A stretch of 64,000 nt of DNA from Polynucleobacter meluiroseus. GTDB lineage: Bacteria > Pseudomonadota > Gammaproteobacteria > Burkholderiales > Burkholderiaceae. Where the stretch lies: the NCBI RefSeq assembly GCF_900205755.1, contig NZ_OANS01000001.1, forward strand, positions 434,001-498,000. Direction: 5' to 3'. The notes under the pieces were generated by a model, which had not been told where the DNA came from, searched no databases, and saw nothing but the letters and a program-made list of their open reading frames with translations. This document shows, piece by piece, positions 46,587-55,812 of this stretch; position 1 is the stretch's first letter, and each line of letters starts with the position of its first letter. The position numbers and the translations under genes are program-made.

Positions 46587-47630
46587 ATGAAACCCGACCC
46601 CCTAATTCAGCCTTTAAAGGCAAAAGCATCAGCTCCCGCTGCCGTGCTCCTACAGACAATTGGCCCTGAAGAGGCCGGTCAACGTTTGGACAACTATCTT
46701 CTGCGGTGGGCCAAAGGCGTTCCCAAGAGCCATGTTTACCGCATTATTCGCTCTGGTGAGGTGCGGGTCAATAAAAAACGGGCTGAACCCACTACCCGCC
46801 TGATTGAAGGTGACATTGTTAGATTACCCCCGGTTCGACTGGCTGAACCCGCCCAAATGGCGGCAGTTAATACGGCTCAAACCCAATCTCGGGCACGTGG
46901 CTATTCAGACAATATGCCCATCTTGTTTGAGGATGAGGCTTTATTAATAGTTAATAAACCGGCTGGACTGGCAGTGCATGGTGGCTCAGGTATTGCATTA
47001 GGGGTCATTGAAACCTTGCGTATTACCCGCCCAGAGCTGAAATTCTTGGAATTAGTCCATCGCTTGGATCGAGATACTTCAGGCGTCCTGCTTTTAGCTA
47101 AAAAACGCAGCGCCCTTGTAGAGATGCATCGGCAAATTCGTGAAGGCCAAATAGACAAGCGCTATTACTTAATAGCCCATGGTGAGGTAAAGCAAGCTGC
47201 AGGCGTTCTGCAATTGAAATATCCCCTGCATAAGTACTTGCTCCCCAACGGTGAAAGACGGGTACGAGTTGATCCCAATGGTTTGCCGAGCCATACCGCT
47301 GTGCGGGTGGTGCAAACACTAAAGCGCGCTGAGTTGGCCATTACTTTGGCTGAAGCTCAGCTAAAGACAGGGCGCACCCATCAAATTCGGGTGCACATGC
47401 AAAAATTGGGGCATGCCATTCTGGGGGACGATAAGTACGGGTTTGAGGATCAAGATAAGCTTACTAAATCCAAACGTTTATATCTACACGCGCATTTAGC
47501 TGGCTTTATACATCCCCGTACAGGAGAAAAAATGCGCATTGAATCTCCCTTGCCCGAGCCATTTACAGCAATGATGAAGACATTTAAGCCGCTGGCTGAA
47601 AAAGACGAAGTAAGTAAACCAAGTGAGTAA
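46587..47630 (+). CDS. rluC: 23S rRNA pseudouridine synthase RluC
   Basis: Converts U955, U2504 and U2580 (E. coli numbering) of 23S rRNA to pseudouridine. N-terminal S4 RNA-binding domain (GQRLDNYLLRWAKGVPKSHVYRII, quoted in part: RLDNYLLRW, SHVYRIIRSGEVRVN), then the RluA-family catalytic domain with the active Asp in HRLDRDTSGVLLLAK, followed by TGRTHQIRVHMQ and LGDDKYG. Length is 347 residues. The rne/rluC divergent pair is conserved in proteobacteria and supports RluC. A small hairpin (CTCGC/GCGAG, 46559-46575) sits directly over its leader. Confidence 0.94.
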   Translation: MKPDPLIQPLKAKASAPAAVLLQTIGPEEAGQRLDNYLLRWAKGVPKSHVYRIIRSGEVRVNKKRAEPTTRLIEGDIVRLPPVRLAEPAQMAAVNTAQTQSRARGYSDNMPILFEDEALLIVNKPAGLAVHGGSGIALGVIETLRITRPELKFLELVHRLDRDTSGVLLLAKKRSALVEMHRQIREGQIDKRYYLIAHGEVKQAAGVLQLKYPLHKYLLPNGERRVRVDPNGLPSHTAVRVVQTLKRAELAITLAEAQLKTGRTHQIRVHMQKLGHAILGDDKYGFEDQDKLTKSKRLYLHAHLAGFIHPRTGEKMRIESPLPEPFTAMMKTFKPLAEKDEVSKPSE

Positions 47631-47641
47631 AAATACCGATT

Positions 47642-48334
47642 ATGATTGAAGACAGTAAGCCTGAAAAACGCTATGACCTGATCGTTTGGGATTGGGATGG
47701 GACCATCCTGGATTCCACGCCCACGATCGTGCAATGTATACAACAGGCTTGCAGGGATCTTGGCTTTAAGGAGCCCGACGACTCGCTGGCTAGTTCAGTG
47801 ATTGGTTTGGGTATTCATGATTCCTTACGTAGGGCAGTACCGTGGATTGAGCCAGCACATTTTCCGAAATTAACTGAACGCTTTCGTTATCACTATCTAT
47901 CAAAAGACAATGAGCTACATCTCTTTGCGGGGATTCGTGAATTGCTGCAAGACTTACGTGATGAGGGATATTTACTGGGGGTGGCAACTGGCAAATCTCG
48001 AGTCGGCTTAGACCGATCGATTGCCCATCACGAAATTGGACATCTGTTTCATGCAACTCGAACCGCAGATGAATCATTTTCTAAGCCCCACCCTGGCATG
48101 CTTTTGGAGTTATCTGATGCCACCTTGGTGCCAGTGCGTCGAATGCTGATGATTGGTGATACCACCCATGATTTGGAAATGGCGACTAATGCAGGGGTAG
48201 ATGCGGTGGCGGTCACTTATGGCGCCCATCCAGCCAGCACCCTTGAGACAGCGCCTTCATTAGTACACGTGGACAATGTTCCCCAACTATCTCAATGGTT
48301 GCATAACAATTTAAATATGATGAGTTATTCCTAA
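47642..48334 (+). CDS. HAD-superfamily phosphatase (phosphoglycolate-phosphatase-like)
   Basis: Probable small-molecule phosphatase. HAD motif I is IVWDWDGTILDSTP, with a tryptophan between the usual residues (D16 and D18); motif II GVATGKSR; motif III in SFSKPHPGM; motif IV MIGDTTHDLEMA. The C1-type helical cap spans about residues 25-90. Length is 230 residues. Substrate is unknown; this paralogue of gph (4.3 kb) is found after rluC and before the S49 peptidase in related genomes. It starts 11 bp after rluC. Confidence 0.85.
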   Translation: MIEDSKPEKRYDLIVWDWDGTILDSTPTIVQCIQQACRDLGFKEPDDSLASSVIGLGIHDSLRRAVPWIEPAHFPKLTERFRYHYLSKDNELHLFAGIRELLQDLRDEGYLLGVATGKSRVGLDRSIAHHEIGHLFHATRTADESFSKPHPGMLLELSDATLVPVRRMLMIGDTTHDLEMATNAGVDAVAVTYGAHPASTLETAPSLVHVDNVPQLSQWLHNNLNMMSYS

Positions 48335-48399
48335 CTAGCCATAAATAATCATCAATCGTCATTAACCTAGTCGTATTCAAAGAAATAGAGAGCTAAACG

Positions 48400-49341
48400 A
48401 TGGATCAAAACCAGCCTTGGGAGCGTCAAGCTCTAGAGCATCTTCTCTTAGAGAATTTAAAAGAGACTCGTAAAGCTCGGCGTTGGAAGGCTGTCTTCCG
48501 TATCCTTACCTTCATTATTTTGATTGGGATTGTGCTTTCAGTATTTGATTTTCATTTACCAGGCCGCGGCCTGAGTATGGAGAGGCATACCGCCTTGGTG
48601 AAACTGGAGGGAGAGATCGCTTCCAGCACGCTCGCCAATGCATCGGATATTAATTCTTCATTGGCAGCCGCCTTTGAAAATGAGCACAGTGCGGGCGTCG
48701 TATTACAAATTAATAGCCCGGGTGGCTCTCCTGTGCAGGCTGGAATGATGAATGATGAAATTCATCGCTTACGCAAGCTCTATCCCAGCAAACCTTTTTA
48801 TGTTGTGGTTGAAGATATTTGCGCTTCTGGTGGGTATTACGTTGCTGTTGCTAGCGACCAAATCTTGGTGGACAAAGCCAGCTTGGTGGGCTCCATCGGC
48901 GTGATCATGGAAGGCTTCGGCTTCACGGGTTTAATGGATAAATTAGGCGTTACGCGTCGCATGATTACCGCTGGTTCTAATAAAGGCATGCTCGACCCCT
49001 TCTCCAAAGAAAACCCCCAACAGGTGGAGATGTTAAAAACCATGATTGATGAGATTCATCAGCAATTTATCGCGGTGGTCAAAGAGGGGCGCGGCACACG
49101 TTTAAAAGATGCGCCAGAACTGTTTTCAGGGCGGGTTTGGAATGGCGAGCAAGCTGTCAAATTAGGCTTAGTAGACGGCTACGGCACAGTCGACTCCGTA
49201 GCGCGGGATATTATTAAGGCGCCAGATATTTTGGATTACACCGTGAAAGAAAACTTTGCCGAACGCGTTGCAAAACGCTTTGGCGCAGAGGCCGGCGCAG
49301 CCGCTGGTAAGGCACTTATCAAAACGCCTGACCTCAAATAA
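48400..49341 (+). CDS. S49-family signal-peptide-peptidase-like serine protease (SppA type)
   Basis: Inner-membrane serine protease with a Ser-Lys dyad that degrades remnant signal peptides and other membrane peptides. One membrane helix spans about residues 31-50; the catalytic domain is periplasmic. The nucleophile is S143 in DICASGGYYVAVASD, and the general-base lysine lies in AGSNKGMLDPF near residue 195. SPGGSPVQAG and LVGSIGVIMEGFG are typical. With 313 residues it is the short, single-domain form rather than the duplicated E. coli SppA. It converges on the methyltransferase gene 5 bp away. Confidence 0.9.
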   Translation: MDQNQPWERQALEHLLLENLKETRKARRWKAVFRILTFIILIGIVLSVFDFHLPGRGLSMERHTALVKLEGEIASSTLANASDINSSLAAAFENEHSAGVVLQINSPGGSPVQAGMMNDEIHRLRKLYPSKPFYVVVEDICASGGYYVAVASDQILVDKASLVGSIGVIMEGFGFTGLMDKLGVTRRMITAGSNKGMLDPFSKENPQQVEMLKTMIDEIHQQFIAVVKEGRGTRLKDAPELFSGRVWNGEQAVKLGLVDGYGTVDSVARDIIKAPDILDYTVKENFAERVAKRFGAEAGAAAGKALIKTPDLK

Positions 49342-49346
49342 TCAAC

Positions 49347-50123
49347 TCAGGCCAGCAACAAAAATATCGCCGGTCTGTTTTGGAAGACTGCGCAAGCCGC
49401 CTCATTTGGGTAGCGCTTGCGCCAGTCGGCAATACTCAAGGTGCTAATCATTTCCGATTTCAGGCTGAGGTCTACGCCTAGACAGAGCAGTGATTGGGGC
49501 GCCAAAGTATTTAAGCAGGCCATCAACATTGCCACATTTCGATAGGGTGTCTCAATCCAAATTTGGGTTTGTTGCAATTTTCGGGATTCAACTTCCAGTT
49601 GCTTGAGTTTAGTAATACGCTCTTGGGCGTCATGTGGAACATAGCCCTGAAAAGCAAAGCGTTGACCATTCAGTCCACTGGCCATCAAGCCGAGCAAGAT
49701 TGAGCTTGGCCCCACCATGGGTTTCACAATGGCGCCCATCTGATGGGCGGCAAGCACCAATTCCGCACCGGGATCAGCCACGCCGGGGACGCCAGCCTCC
49801 GACATGAGGCCCATATCATTCCCCGCTAGTAATGGTTTTAATAAGTCGAGTGGCTTCACCGCGTCTGCGTACTTGGCATTGCGTGCAGCCCCGCGCCATT
49901 CACTCATCTGCATCTCTTGAATAGGGCAAATCAGTGGCGTCAACTGCTCCACTGCTTTCAAAAAAGCCCGCGCCGTTTTGGCATCCTCCACAATCCAGTG
50001 CTGGAGTTTGGCGGTATGAAGCAACGTCTCGTTTGGCAGCACCCAAGGCAATTGTTCTGTCCGCGCTTCATCACCTAAGGTATTGGGAATTAAGTAGAGG
50101 GTCCCTAAGGTTGGGTTTGGCAT
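49347..50123 (-). CDS. SAM-dependent methyltransferase, tetrapyrrole-methylase family (RsmI-related)
   Basis: The fold is that of the tetrapyrrole methylase / RsmI family: LYLIPNTLGD at the start, GLMSEAGVPGVADPGAELV as the SAM loop and VKPMVGPSSILLGLMASG after it, with FAFQGYVPHD. RsmI methylates C1402 ribose of 16S rRNA; this sequence belongs to a related group often annotated only as SAM-dependent methyltransferase, so the target is unknown. The ATG at 50123 is chosen because the upstream in-frame codons are inside maf and lack family sequence. Length is 258 residues. The maf stop lies 10 bp upstream of its start, giving a maf-methyltransferase unit. Confidence 0.8.
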   Translation of the reverse strand: MPNPTLGTLYLIPNTLGDEARTEQLPWVLPNETLLHTAKLQHWIVEDAKTARAFLKAVEQLTPLICPIQEMQMSEWRGAARNAKYADAVKPLDLLKPLLAGNDMGLMSEAGVPGVADPGAELVLAAHQMGAIVKPMVGPSSILLGLMASGLNGQRFAFQGYVPHDAQERITKLKQLEVESRKLQQTQIWIETPYRNVAMLMACLNTLAPQSLLCLGVDLSLKSEMISTLSIADWRKRYPNEAACAVFQNRPAIFLLLA

Positions 50124-50133
50124 GGTGCAATCT

Positions 50134-50736
50134 TTAGTTGGTTGGTTTTGGTGGAATTGCAAAGCCTGCAGCGCGTAACAAGCCACTGAGCGCAATCAAG
50201 GGTAAACCGATTAACGCCGTGGGATCATCGCTTTTTACCTGCTCTAAGAGGCTAATGCCAAGACCTTCTGACTTGGCGCTACCTGCACAGTCATAAGGTT
50301 GCTCAGTGAGTAGATAGGCTTCTAGAGCCTCATCAGGCAGATTCCGAAAACGCACCTCGGTAGGAATGTTGATAGTAGTTTCGGCTGCACCATGCATTAA
50401 GCACAGTGCAGTTTGGAAAATAACCGTGGCGCCCCGCATTAGTTGGAGTTGTGCCATGGCACGTTCAAAGTTCCCAGGCTTACCAATCGCTGCACCACAA
50501 AAATTCGCCACTTGATCGGAGCCAATGACCCAGGCATGGGGATAATCTTTGGCAACTGCTGCGGCTTTTGCCTGAGCGAGACGAAGCGCCAAAGCGACGG
50601 TGCTCTCGCCGGGCAAGGGGGTTTCATCTACATTGGGAGAGATCACCTCAAAAGGGATGCCCAGTCGCTGGAGTAATTCACGCCGATAGGGGGAGGTGGA
50701 GGCCAAAATTAGGTGATTTTTTGGGGAATCGCTCAT
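50134..50736 (-). CDS. Maf-family nucleoside triphosphate pyrophosphatase
   Basis: Hydrolyses non-canonical or modified nucleotides (YceF-type members act on m7GTP). The N-terminal motif ILASTSPYRRELLQRLGIPFEV, read in part as ILASTSPYRREL, is decisive, with VIGSDQVANF as the second motif and YDCAGSAKSEGLGISLLE as the third. The ATG at 50736 (MSDSPKNHLIL) gives 200 residues; ATGs at 50754 and 50766 are in frame, and none has a clear Shine-Dalgarno. It is divergent from yceD, matching the maf-yceD-rpmF-plsX order of many proteobacteria, and YceF is the likely subtype. Confidence 0.88.
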   Translation of the reverse strand: MSDSPKNHLILASTSPYRRELLQRLGIPFEVISPNVDETPLPGESTVALALRLAQAKAAAVAKDYPHAWVIGSDQVANFCGAAIGKPGNFERAMAQLQLMRGATVIFQTALCLMHGAAETTINIPTEVRFRNLPDEALEAYLLTEQPYDCAGSAKSEGLGISLLEQVKSDDPTALIGLPLIALSGLLRAAGFAIPPKPTN

Positions 50737-50779
50737 TGCTGCGGCTACTTTCATGGATGGCTTCATTTAGACTGATACT

Positions 50780-51361
50780 ATGAATCGTAATCAAGTTTTA
50801 ACTCAAGTCGAACTTTCCGCAGATCCCGTCATGTTAGGCAAGGTCGATTTTTGCGCTCCCCATCCTTATAAAGGGAGGGGATTCTTAGCTTTGTCTGCGC
50901 TCCCGCGAGTGGCGGCCGAGGCGTCGACCATCAGTCAGGAGGATGGCTTTCATTGGACGGTGGCGACCCATTTTGAGGCAGCGCCTGGAGGCGAACCCAT
51001 TCAAATCCTGCAACTGGGGCTTGAGGGTCGGATTGAGCTGGTTTGTCAGCGCTGCTTAAAGGATTTCGCCTTTAACTTAAAGGCCAACAGCGAATTTGTG
51101 CTGTTAAAGAACGAGGCTGAGGCGGACGCCTACCCCATTGAAGATGACCACCGCGAGCCTTTGGTGGCGAGCCAGCAGTTTGATCTTTTGGGCACCATTG
51201 AAGATGAAATCCTGCTTTCCTTGCCTTTGATACCGAAACATCCTGACGCAAACTGCGCTCCATTGAGTACAAGCTTCGGCGAAGATGACCCTGCCGCAGA
51301 GGCCCTTGAAAAGCCACAAAACCCCTTTAAGGCCTTGAAAGATAAGCTAAAAGTAGAATAA
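50780..51361 (+). CDS. yceD: YceD/DUF177 family protein
   Basis: DUF177 protein, thought to be linked to 23S rRNA accumulation and encoded with rpmF. The C-x2-C pair in LVCQRCLKDFAF is the family mark; the acidic C-terminal part contains DEILLSLPLIPKH, and the end is lysine-rich. Length is 193 residues. It starts the yceD-rpmF-plsX-fab series; rpmF follows after 102 bp containing a probable promoter. Confidence 0.88.
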   Translation: MNRNQVLTQVELSADPVMLGKVDFCAPHPYKGRGFLALSALPRVAAEASTISQEDGFHWTVATHFEAAPGGEPIQILQLGLEGRIELVCQRCLKDFAFNLKANSEFVLLKNEAEADAYPIEDDHREPLVASQQFDLLGTIEDEILLSLPLIPKHPDANCAPLSTSFGEDDPAAEALEKPQNPFKALKDKLKVE

Positions 51362-51431
51362 GTCTGCGGCGAGTCGGTATCTGCAATTCAGCGAATATTC
51401 CTTGTAGTACGCACTTTTGCATGATTTCTTA

Positions 51432-51440
51432 TGTTAGAAT
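51432..51440 (+). promoter_or_regulatory. Extended -10 promoter upstream of rpmF
   Basis: TGTTAGAAT at 51432-51440 reads as an extended -10 (TGn then TAGAAT) 24 bases before the rpmF start. The matching -35 position (CACTTT) is weak, as expected when the TG extension is present. Confidence 0.4.
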
Positions 51441-51463
51441 ATCGCCTTGCTTAGGAGTTCAAT

Positions 51464-51643
51464 ATGGCCGTCCAACAGAATAAAAAATCACCTTCCAAAC
51501 GTGGCATGCACCGTGCGCACGACTTTTTAACCGCACCTGCTACGGCTGTTGAAGCCACAACTGGTGAGGCTCACTTGCGTCACCACATTTCACCAAACGG
51601 CTACTATCGTGGTCGTAAGGTAGTTAAAACAAAAAACGACTAA
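51464..51643 (+). CDS. rpmF: 50S ribosomal protein L32
   Basis: Large-subunit protein. The 59-residue product starts [20 protein letters not shown], the L32 signature, and ends [14 protein letters not shown]. It is read directly from the sequence, with an AGGAG Shine-Dalgarno at 51453-51457. The zinc-ribbon cysteines found in some L32 proteins are absent, as in most proteobacterial forms. It lies between yceD and plsX, and an intrinsic terminator follows the stop by 20 bases. Confidence 0.96.
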   Translation: MAVQQNKKSPSKRGMHRAHDFLTAPATAVEATTGEAHLRHHISPNGYYRGRKVVKTKND

Positions 51644-51663
51644 TTTCTTAGTCAAATAGATCG

Positions 51664-51691
51664 AAGCGGCTCCCTTAAAAGCCGCTTTTTT
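51664..51691 (+). terminator. Intrinsic terminator after rpmF
   Basis: AAGCGGC (51664-51670) pairs with GCCGCTT (51681-51687) around a 10-base loop, with T through 51691. It likely sets a high rpmF to plsX ratio. Confidence 0.75.
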
Positions 51692-51725
51692 CTTGAATAA
51701 ACCAATTGCAGCAATTCATACATTT

Positions 51726-52739
51726 ATGAGTGTCACTCTTGCCATTGATGCCATGGGCGGCGACCATGGCATTGTGGTCACAGTCCCTGCTTGTTGTGAT
51801 TTCCTCGAAAAGCATGACGACGTCAAGATCGCCTTAGTTGGTGATGCGGAGCTACTTAAGCAGGCCTTAAGTCAATTTCCCAATGCGCTTACTCAGCGGG
51901 TTGAGATCGTGCCTGCTACCGAGGTAGTTTTAATGGACGATCCCATTGAGGTCGCTCTGCGTCGCAAAAAAGATTCTTCGATGCGGGTAGCGATTGAGTG
52001 GGTCAGGGACGGCAAAGCCGATGCGATCATCTCAGCAGGCAATACTGGCGCCCTCATGGCGATTTCACGTTACATCTTGAAAACTTTAGAGGGTGTCGAT
52101 CGCCCTGCGATTGCGACCGCAATTCCCAATGAATTAGGGCGCGGCACCACCATGCTCGACTTAGGCGCGAATGCCGATTGCGAACCCATGCACTTAGTTC
52201 AGTTTGCCCAAATGGCAAATGTGATGGTGCAAGTGGTCGACGGCACCGCCAATCCTTCCATTGGCCTTCTCAATATTGGTGAGGAGGTAATTAAGGGCAA
52301 TGAGGTGGTCAAGCAAACCAGTGAACTCTTGCGCCAAACCAACTTGAACTTTTACGGCAATGTCGAAGGTAATGACATCTATAAAGGCACTACTGACATC
52401 GTGGTGTGTGATGGATTTGTGGGAAACATTGTCTTGAAGGCCAGCGAAGGCTTAGCCAAAATGATGAGCGGCATGATCCGCGAGGAATTTAATCGCTCTT
52501 TGATGACCAAGGTAATGGCGATTTGCGCCATGGTACCGTTGTTAAGAGTCCGCAAGCGAGTCGATCACCGCCGTTACAACGGAGCTGTCCTACTCGGTTT
52601 ACGGGGTTGTGTGATTAAAAGCCATGGCTCCGCAGATCGCTTTGCGTATGGATTTGCCTTAGACAGGGCTTATGAAGCAGCTAAAAATCGCTTAGTAGAT
52701 CGTATTGCTCAAGCGTTTGCACTTGAGGTAAAAGAATGA
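51726..52739 (+). CDS. plsX: Phosphate acyltransferase PlsX
   Basis: Makes acyl-phosphate from acyl-ACP for phospholipid synthesis. Begins [15 protein letters not shown], the PlsX start, so the ATG at 51726 is used and not one 33 bases upstream. [26 protein letters not shown] and [19 protein letters not shown] are conserved. Length is 337 residues. It overlaps fabH by 4 bp. Confidence 0.96.
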   Translation: MSVTLAIDAMGGDHGIVVTVPACCDFLEKHDDVKIALVGDAELLKQALSQFPNALTQRVEIVPATEVVLMDDPIEVALRRKKDSSMRVAIEWVRDGKADAIISAGNTGALMAISRYILKTLEGVDRPAIATAIPNELGRGTTMLDLGANADCEPMHLVQFAQMANVMVQVVDGTANPSIGLLNIGEEVIKGNEVVKQTSELLRQTNLNFYGNVEGNDIYKGTTDIVVCDGFVGNIVLKASEGLAKMMSGMIREEFNRSLMTKVMAICAMVPLLRVRKRVDHRRYNGAVLLGLRGCVIKSHGSADRFAYGFALDRAYEAAKNRLVDRIAQAFALEVKE

Positions 52740-53722
52740 CGCTATACGCACGTATTGCAGGAACCGGCAGTTACTTACCTGAGCAGCGTTTAGACAATGA
52801 CGCCATGGTTGCACGCTTAGCCGCACTAAATATTGAAACAAGTGACGAATGGATTTTCACGCGTAGTGGTATCTCAGCACGTCACTTCGCAGCAGAAAAT
52901 GAACTTACTAGTGATTTAGCAGTGAAGGCTGCACAAGCTGCACTGGCTAGCGCCGGGGTAAACGCTGACGAGCTTGACCTCATTATTTTGGCAACCTCTA
53001 CCCCCGATCATCTGGGAGGATTTCCGAGTACAGCTTGCGTAGTACAAGATAAATTGGGGGCCCACAATCAGTGCGCTGCTTTTGACGTGCAAGCAGTCTG
53101 CGCGGGCTTTATGTATGCCCTTGCTACTGCTGATGCCTTTATTCGCACGGGTACGTATAAAAAAGTGATGGTGATAGGTGCTGAAACTTTTTCTCGGATT
53201 TTGGATTTTAAGGACCGCACGACCTCGGTTTTGTTTGGTGATGGTGCTGGTGCAGTTATCCTTGAGGCGTCTTCTGAGCCCGGTATTTTATCGACCGCAC
53301 TTCATGCCGATGGTAGCCAGCGCGCCATTCTATGTGTCCCGGGGCGCAGTACACAAGGCGGCATAGCAGGCTCTGCTTTTATGACCATGGATGGTCCAGC
53401 GGTTTTTAAGTTAGCCGTGAAAGTGCTTGAGCAAGTAGCGCGCGAGGCTTTGGAAAAGGCCCATCTCGAGCCAGAACAGATTGATTGGCTGGTGCCACAT
53501 CAAGCTAATATTCGCATTATGGAAAGTACCGCCCGCAAAATGGGCTTGGGTATGGAAAAGGTCATCGTAACTGTGCACGAACACGGCAATACTTCGGCCG
53601 CTTCGATTCCATTAGCTTTGGATTGTGGGGTACGCTCTGGTCAAATCCAGCGTGGACATCGTCTCTTATTAGAGGGTGTTGGCGGCGGATTTGCATGGGG
53701 TGCAGTGGTCGTCAAGTATTAG
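52736..53722 (+). CDS. fabH: Beta-ketoacyl-ACP synthase III FabH
   Basis: Starts fatty-acid chains from acetyl-CoA and malonyl-ACP. Catalytic Cys is C122 in [11 protein letters not shown], the His is in PHQANIRIM and the Asn in [30 protein letters not shown] is the usual N-terminal motif. Length is 328 residues. It is coupled to plsX and followed by fabD after 24 bp. Confidence 0.97.
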   Translation: MTLYARIAGTGSYLPEQRLDNDAMVARLAALNIETSDEWIFTRSGISARHFAAENELTSDLAVKAAQAALASAGVNADELDLIILATSTPDHLGGFPSTACVVQDKLGAHNQCAAFDVQAVCAGFMYALATADAFIRTGTYKKVMVIGAETFSRILDFKDRTTSVLFGDGAGAVILEASSEPGILSTALHADGSQRAILCVPGRSTQGGIAGSAFMTMDGPAVFKLAVKVLEQVAREALEKAHLEPEQIDWLVPHQANIRIMESTARKMGLGMEKVIVTVHEHGNTSAASIPLALDCGVRSGQIQRGHRLLLEGVGGGFAWGAVVVKY

Positions 53723-53746
53723 CCCTTAATTAACGAATTGAATCCC

Positions 53747-54682
53747 ATGACATTTGCATTTGTATTTCCAGGACAAGGTTCGCAATCCATCGGTATGCTC
53801 AGCACGATCGAGGGGCGACCTGAAGTGCGCGCAACTTTGCAAGAGGCTTCTGAAGCCTTGGGAGAAGATATCGGCAAACTCATTGCCGAGGGTCCTGCCG
53901 AAGTCTTGGCCTTAACTACCAATACTCAGCCCGTGATGTTGACTGCGGCAATTGCGTTTTATCGAGCTTGGTTGGCTTCTGGCGGTGTGCTTCCTACGGT
54001 CATGGCCGGCCATAGTTTGGGTGAGTATTCCGCCTTAGTTGCTGCGGGAGTGATTGCCTTCAAAGACGCAGTGCCCTTAGTCCGTTTTCGCGCTGAAGCG
54101 ATGCAAAATGCAGTCCCCATCGGAACCGGTGGCATGGCGGCAATTTTGGGCTTGGAAGATGAGATCGTCCAAACCGTGTGCGCACAAGCTGCTCTTGAAG
54201 CCGGGGAAGTGGTTGAAGCGGTGAACTTTAACGCCCCTGGTCAAGTGGTAATTGCGGGTTCTAGCCAAGCCGTTACGAAAGCTTGTGAGTTATTAAAGGC
54301 GGCAGGTGCCAAGCGGGCTTTACCCTTACCAGTCTCAGCACCGTTTCATTCTTCATTGCTGCAGCCTGCCTCCGAAAAGCTTAAAGAGTACTTGGGGGAT
54401 ATTGAATTCAAATCTCCCACTATCGCTGTTATTAACAATGTGGATGTCACTAGTCTATTTGATCCGGTAGCTATTAAAGATGCCTTAGTCAGGCAAGCGG
54501 CCAGTCCTGTACGCTGGCAAGAAACAATTAATGCCATGGCGCATCAAGGTATAACCCAAGTGGCGGAGTGTGGCCCGGGCAAGGTATTAGCGGGTTTGAC
54601 CAAGCGCATTAATCCGCAAGTTACGGGCATCCCTATTTTTGATGAAGCTAGTCTGAATGCTGCTTTGGCAGAGTTAAGTTAA
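53747..54682 (+). CDS. fabD: Malonyl-CoA:ACP transacylase FabD
   Basis: Transfers malonyl from CoA to ACP. MTFAFVFPGQGSQS is the standard N-terminus, so ATG 53747 is used. The active serine is S90 in GHSLGEYSALVAAG, and the catalytic His lies in SAPFHSSLL. Length is 311 residues. Confidence 0.97.
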   Translation: MTFAFVFPGQGSQSIGMLSTIEGRPEVRATLQEASEALGEDIGKLIAEGPAEVLALTTNTQPVMLTAAIAFYRAWLASGGVLPTVMAGHSLGEYSALVAAGVIAFKDAVPLVRFRAEAMQNAVPIGTGGMAAILGLEDEIVQTVCAQAALEAGEVVEAVNFNAPGQVVIAGSSQAVTKACELLKAAGAKRALPLPVSAPFHSSLLQPASEKLKEYLGDIEFKSPTIAVINNVDVTSLFDPVAIKDALVRQAASPVRWQETINAMAHQGITQVAECGPGKVLAGLTKRINPQVTGIPIFDEASLNAALAELS

Positions 54683-54706
54683 TTAAGCCCTGAGGAAAGA
54701 AAAAAC

Positions 54707-55450
54707 ATGAATATCGACTTGAGCGGACAAATTGCCTTGGTTACTGGCGCATCGCGCGGTATTGGCCGGGCAATTGCAGATGAGCTAATGGCTTGTGGTG
54801 CCAAGGTCATCGGTACAGCCACCTCAGATGACGGTGCAAAAGCGATTAATGAGCGTTTGCAGGCCAATGGTGGTCGTGGTTTAGCCTTAAATGTAACGGA
54901 TTCCAAAGCCTGTGAGGACATCATTGATTTGATCGTGAAAGAGTTTGGCGGAATTCAGATCCTGGTGAATAACGCGGGCATTACCCGTGATCAACTCTCG
55001 ATGCGCATGAAATCAGATGAGTGGTCTGATGTCATTGATACCAATCTAAGTGCAGTTTTTCGCTTATCGCAGGCAGTGATGCGTCCGATGATGAAGGCGC
55101 GTAGCGGTCGCATTATTAACATTACGTCGATTGTGGGCCACATGGGTAACCCTGGGCAGGCGAATTATGCTGCTGCCAAAGCAGGTGTGACTGGAATGAC
55201 CCGCGCCTTAGCCCGCGAAATCGGCAGCAGAAACATCACCGTTAACTGCGTCGCCCCCGGCTTTATTGATACAGATATGACCCGCGCTTTGAGCGAGGAG
55301 CAGCAAACCGCCTTAAAGGCGAATATTCCCTTGGCGCGCCTCGGTAGCCCAGAAGATGTTGCTCAGGCAGTGGCGTTTTTGGCCTCTCCAGCAGCCGGAT
55401 ATATCACTGGAAACACCTTACATGTCAATGGCGGACTCTATCTGGCCTAA
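54707..55450 (+). CDS. fabG: 3-oxoacyl-ACP reductase FabG
   Basis: NADPH-dependent reduction of beta-ketoacyl-ACP. SDR motifs are TGASRGIGRAIA (cofactor) and the triad S141, Y154, K158 in NYAAAKAG; NNAGITRDQLSMRM is FabG-typical. Length is 247 residues, and the C-terminal HVNGGLYLA closes the fold. AGGAA precedes the ATG. A 101-bp gap to acpP contains an AT-rich, promoter-like stretch. Confidence 0.97.
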   Translation: MNIDLSGQIALVTGASRGIGRAIADELMACGAKVIGTATSDDGAKAINERLQANGGRGLALNVTDSKACEDIIDLIVKEFGGIQILVNNAGITRDQLSMRMKSDEWSDVIDTNLSAVFRLSQAVMRPMMKARSGRIINITSIVGHMGNPGQANYAAAKAGVTGMTRALAREIGSRNITVNCVAPGFIDTDMTRALSEEQQTALKANIPLARLGSPEDVAQAVAFLASPAAGYITGNTLHVNGGLYLA

Positions 55451-55551
55451 AAGTACACAGGGATTTCATCATTTTTTTGCAGATTTGCTGTTTTAGTCTG
55501 CTTAACTGATAAAATCTGTCAATTGTTTTTTTACAACCCTTGGGGCAATTA

Positions 55552-55791
55552 ATGGATAACATCGAACAACGCGTTAAGAAAATCGTCGCTGAGCAATTGG
55601 GCGTCGCAGAAGCAGATATCAAAAATGAATCTTCTTTTGTAAATGACCTAGGTGCAGACTCTCTTGACACAGTTGAACTGGTAATGGCTTTAGAAGATGA
55701 ATTCGGAATTGAAATTCCGGATGAAGAAGCTGAAAAAATTACTACCGTTCAGCTCGCTATCGATTTCGCCACGTCTAAAGCTCAGGGTTAA
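55552..55791 (+). CDS. acpP: Acyl carrier protein
   Basis: Small acidic carrier of growing acyl chains. The phosphopantetheine serine is S37 in [12 protein letters not shown]. The ATG at 55552 ([11 protein letters not shown]) is used; length is 79 residues. The upstream region has TAAAAT at 55510-55515, compatible with a separate promoter for this highly expressed gene. fabF follows after 21 bp. Confidence 0.97.
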   Translation: MDNIEQRVKKIVAEQLGVAEADIKNESSFVNDLGADSLDTVELVMALEDEFGIEIPDEEAEKITTVQLAIDFATSKAQG

Positions 55792-55812
55792 TTCCCCGGC
55801 CTTATTAGTACA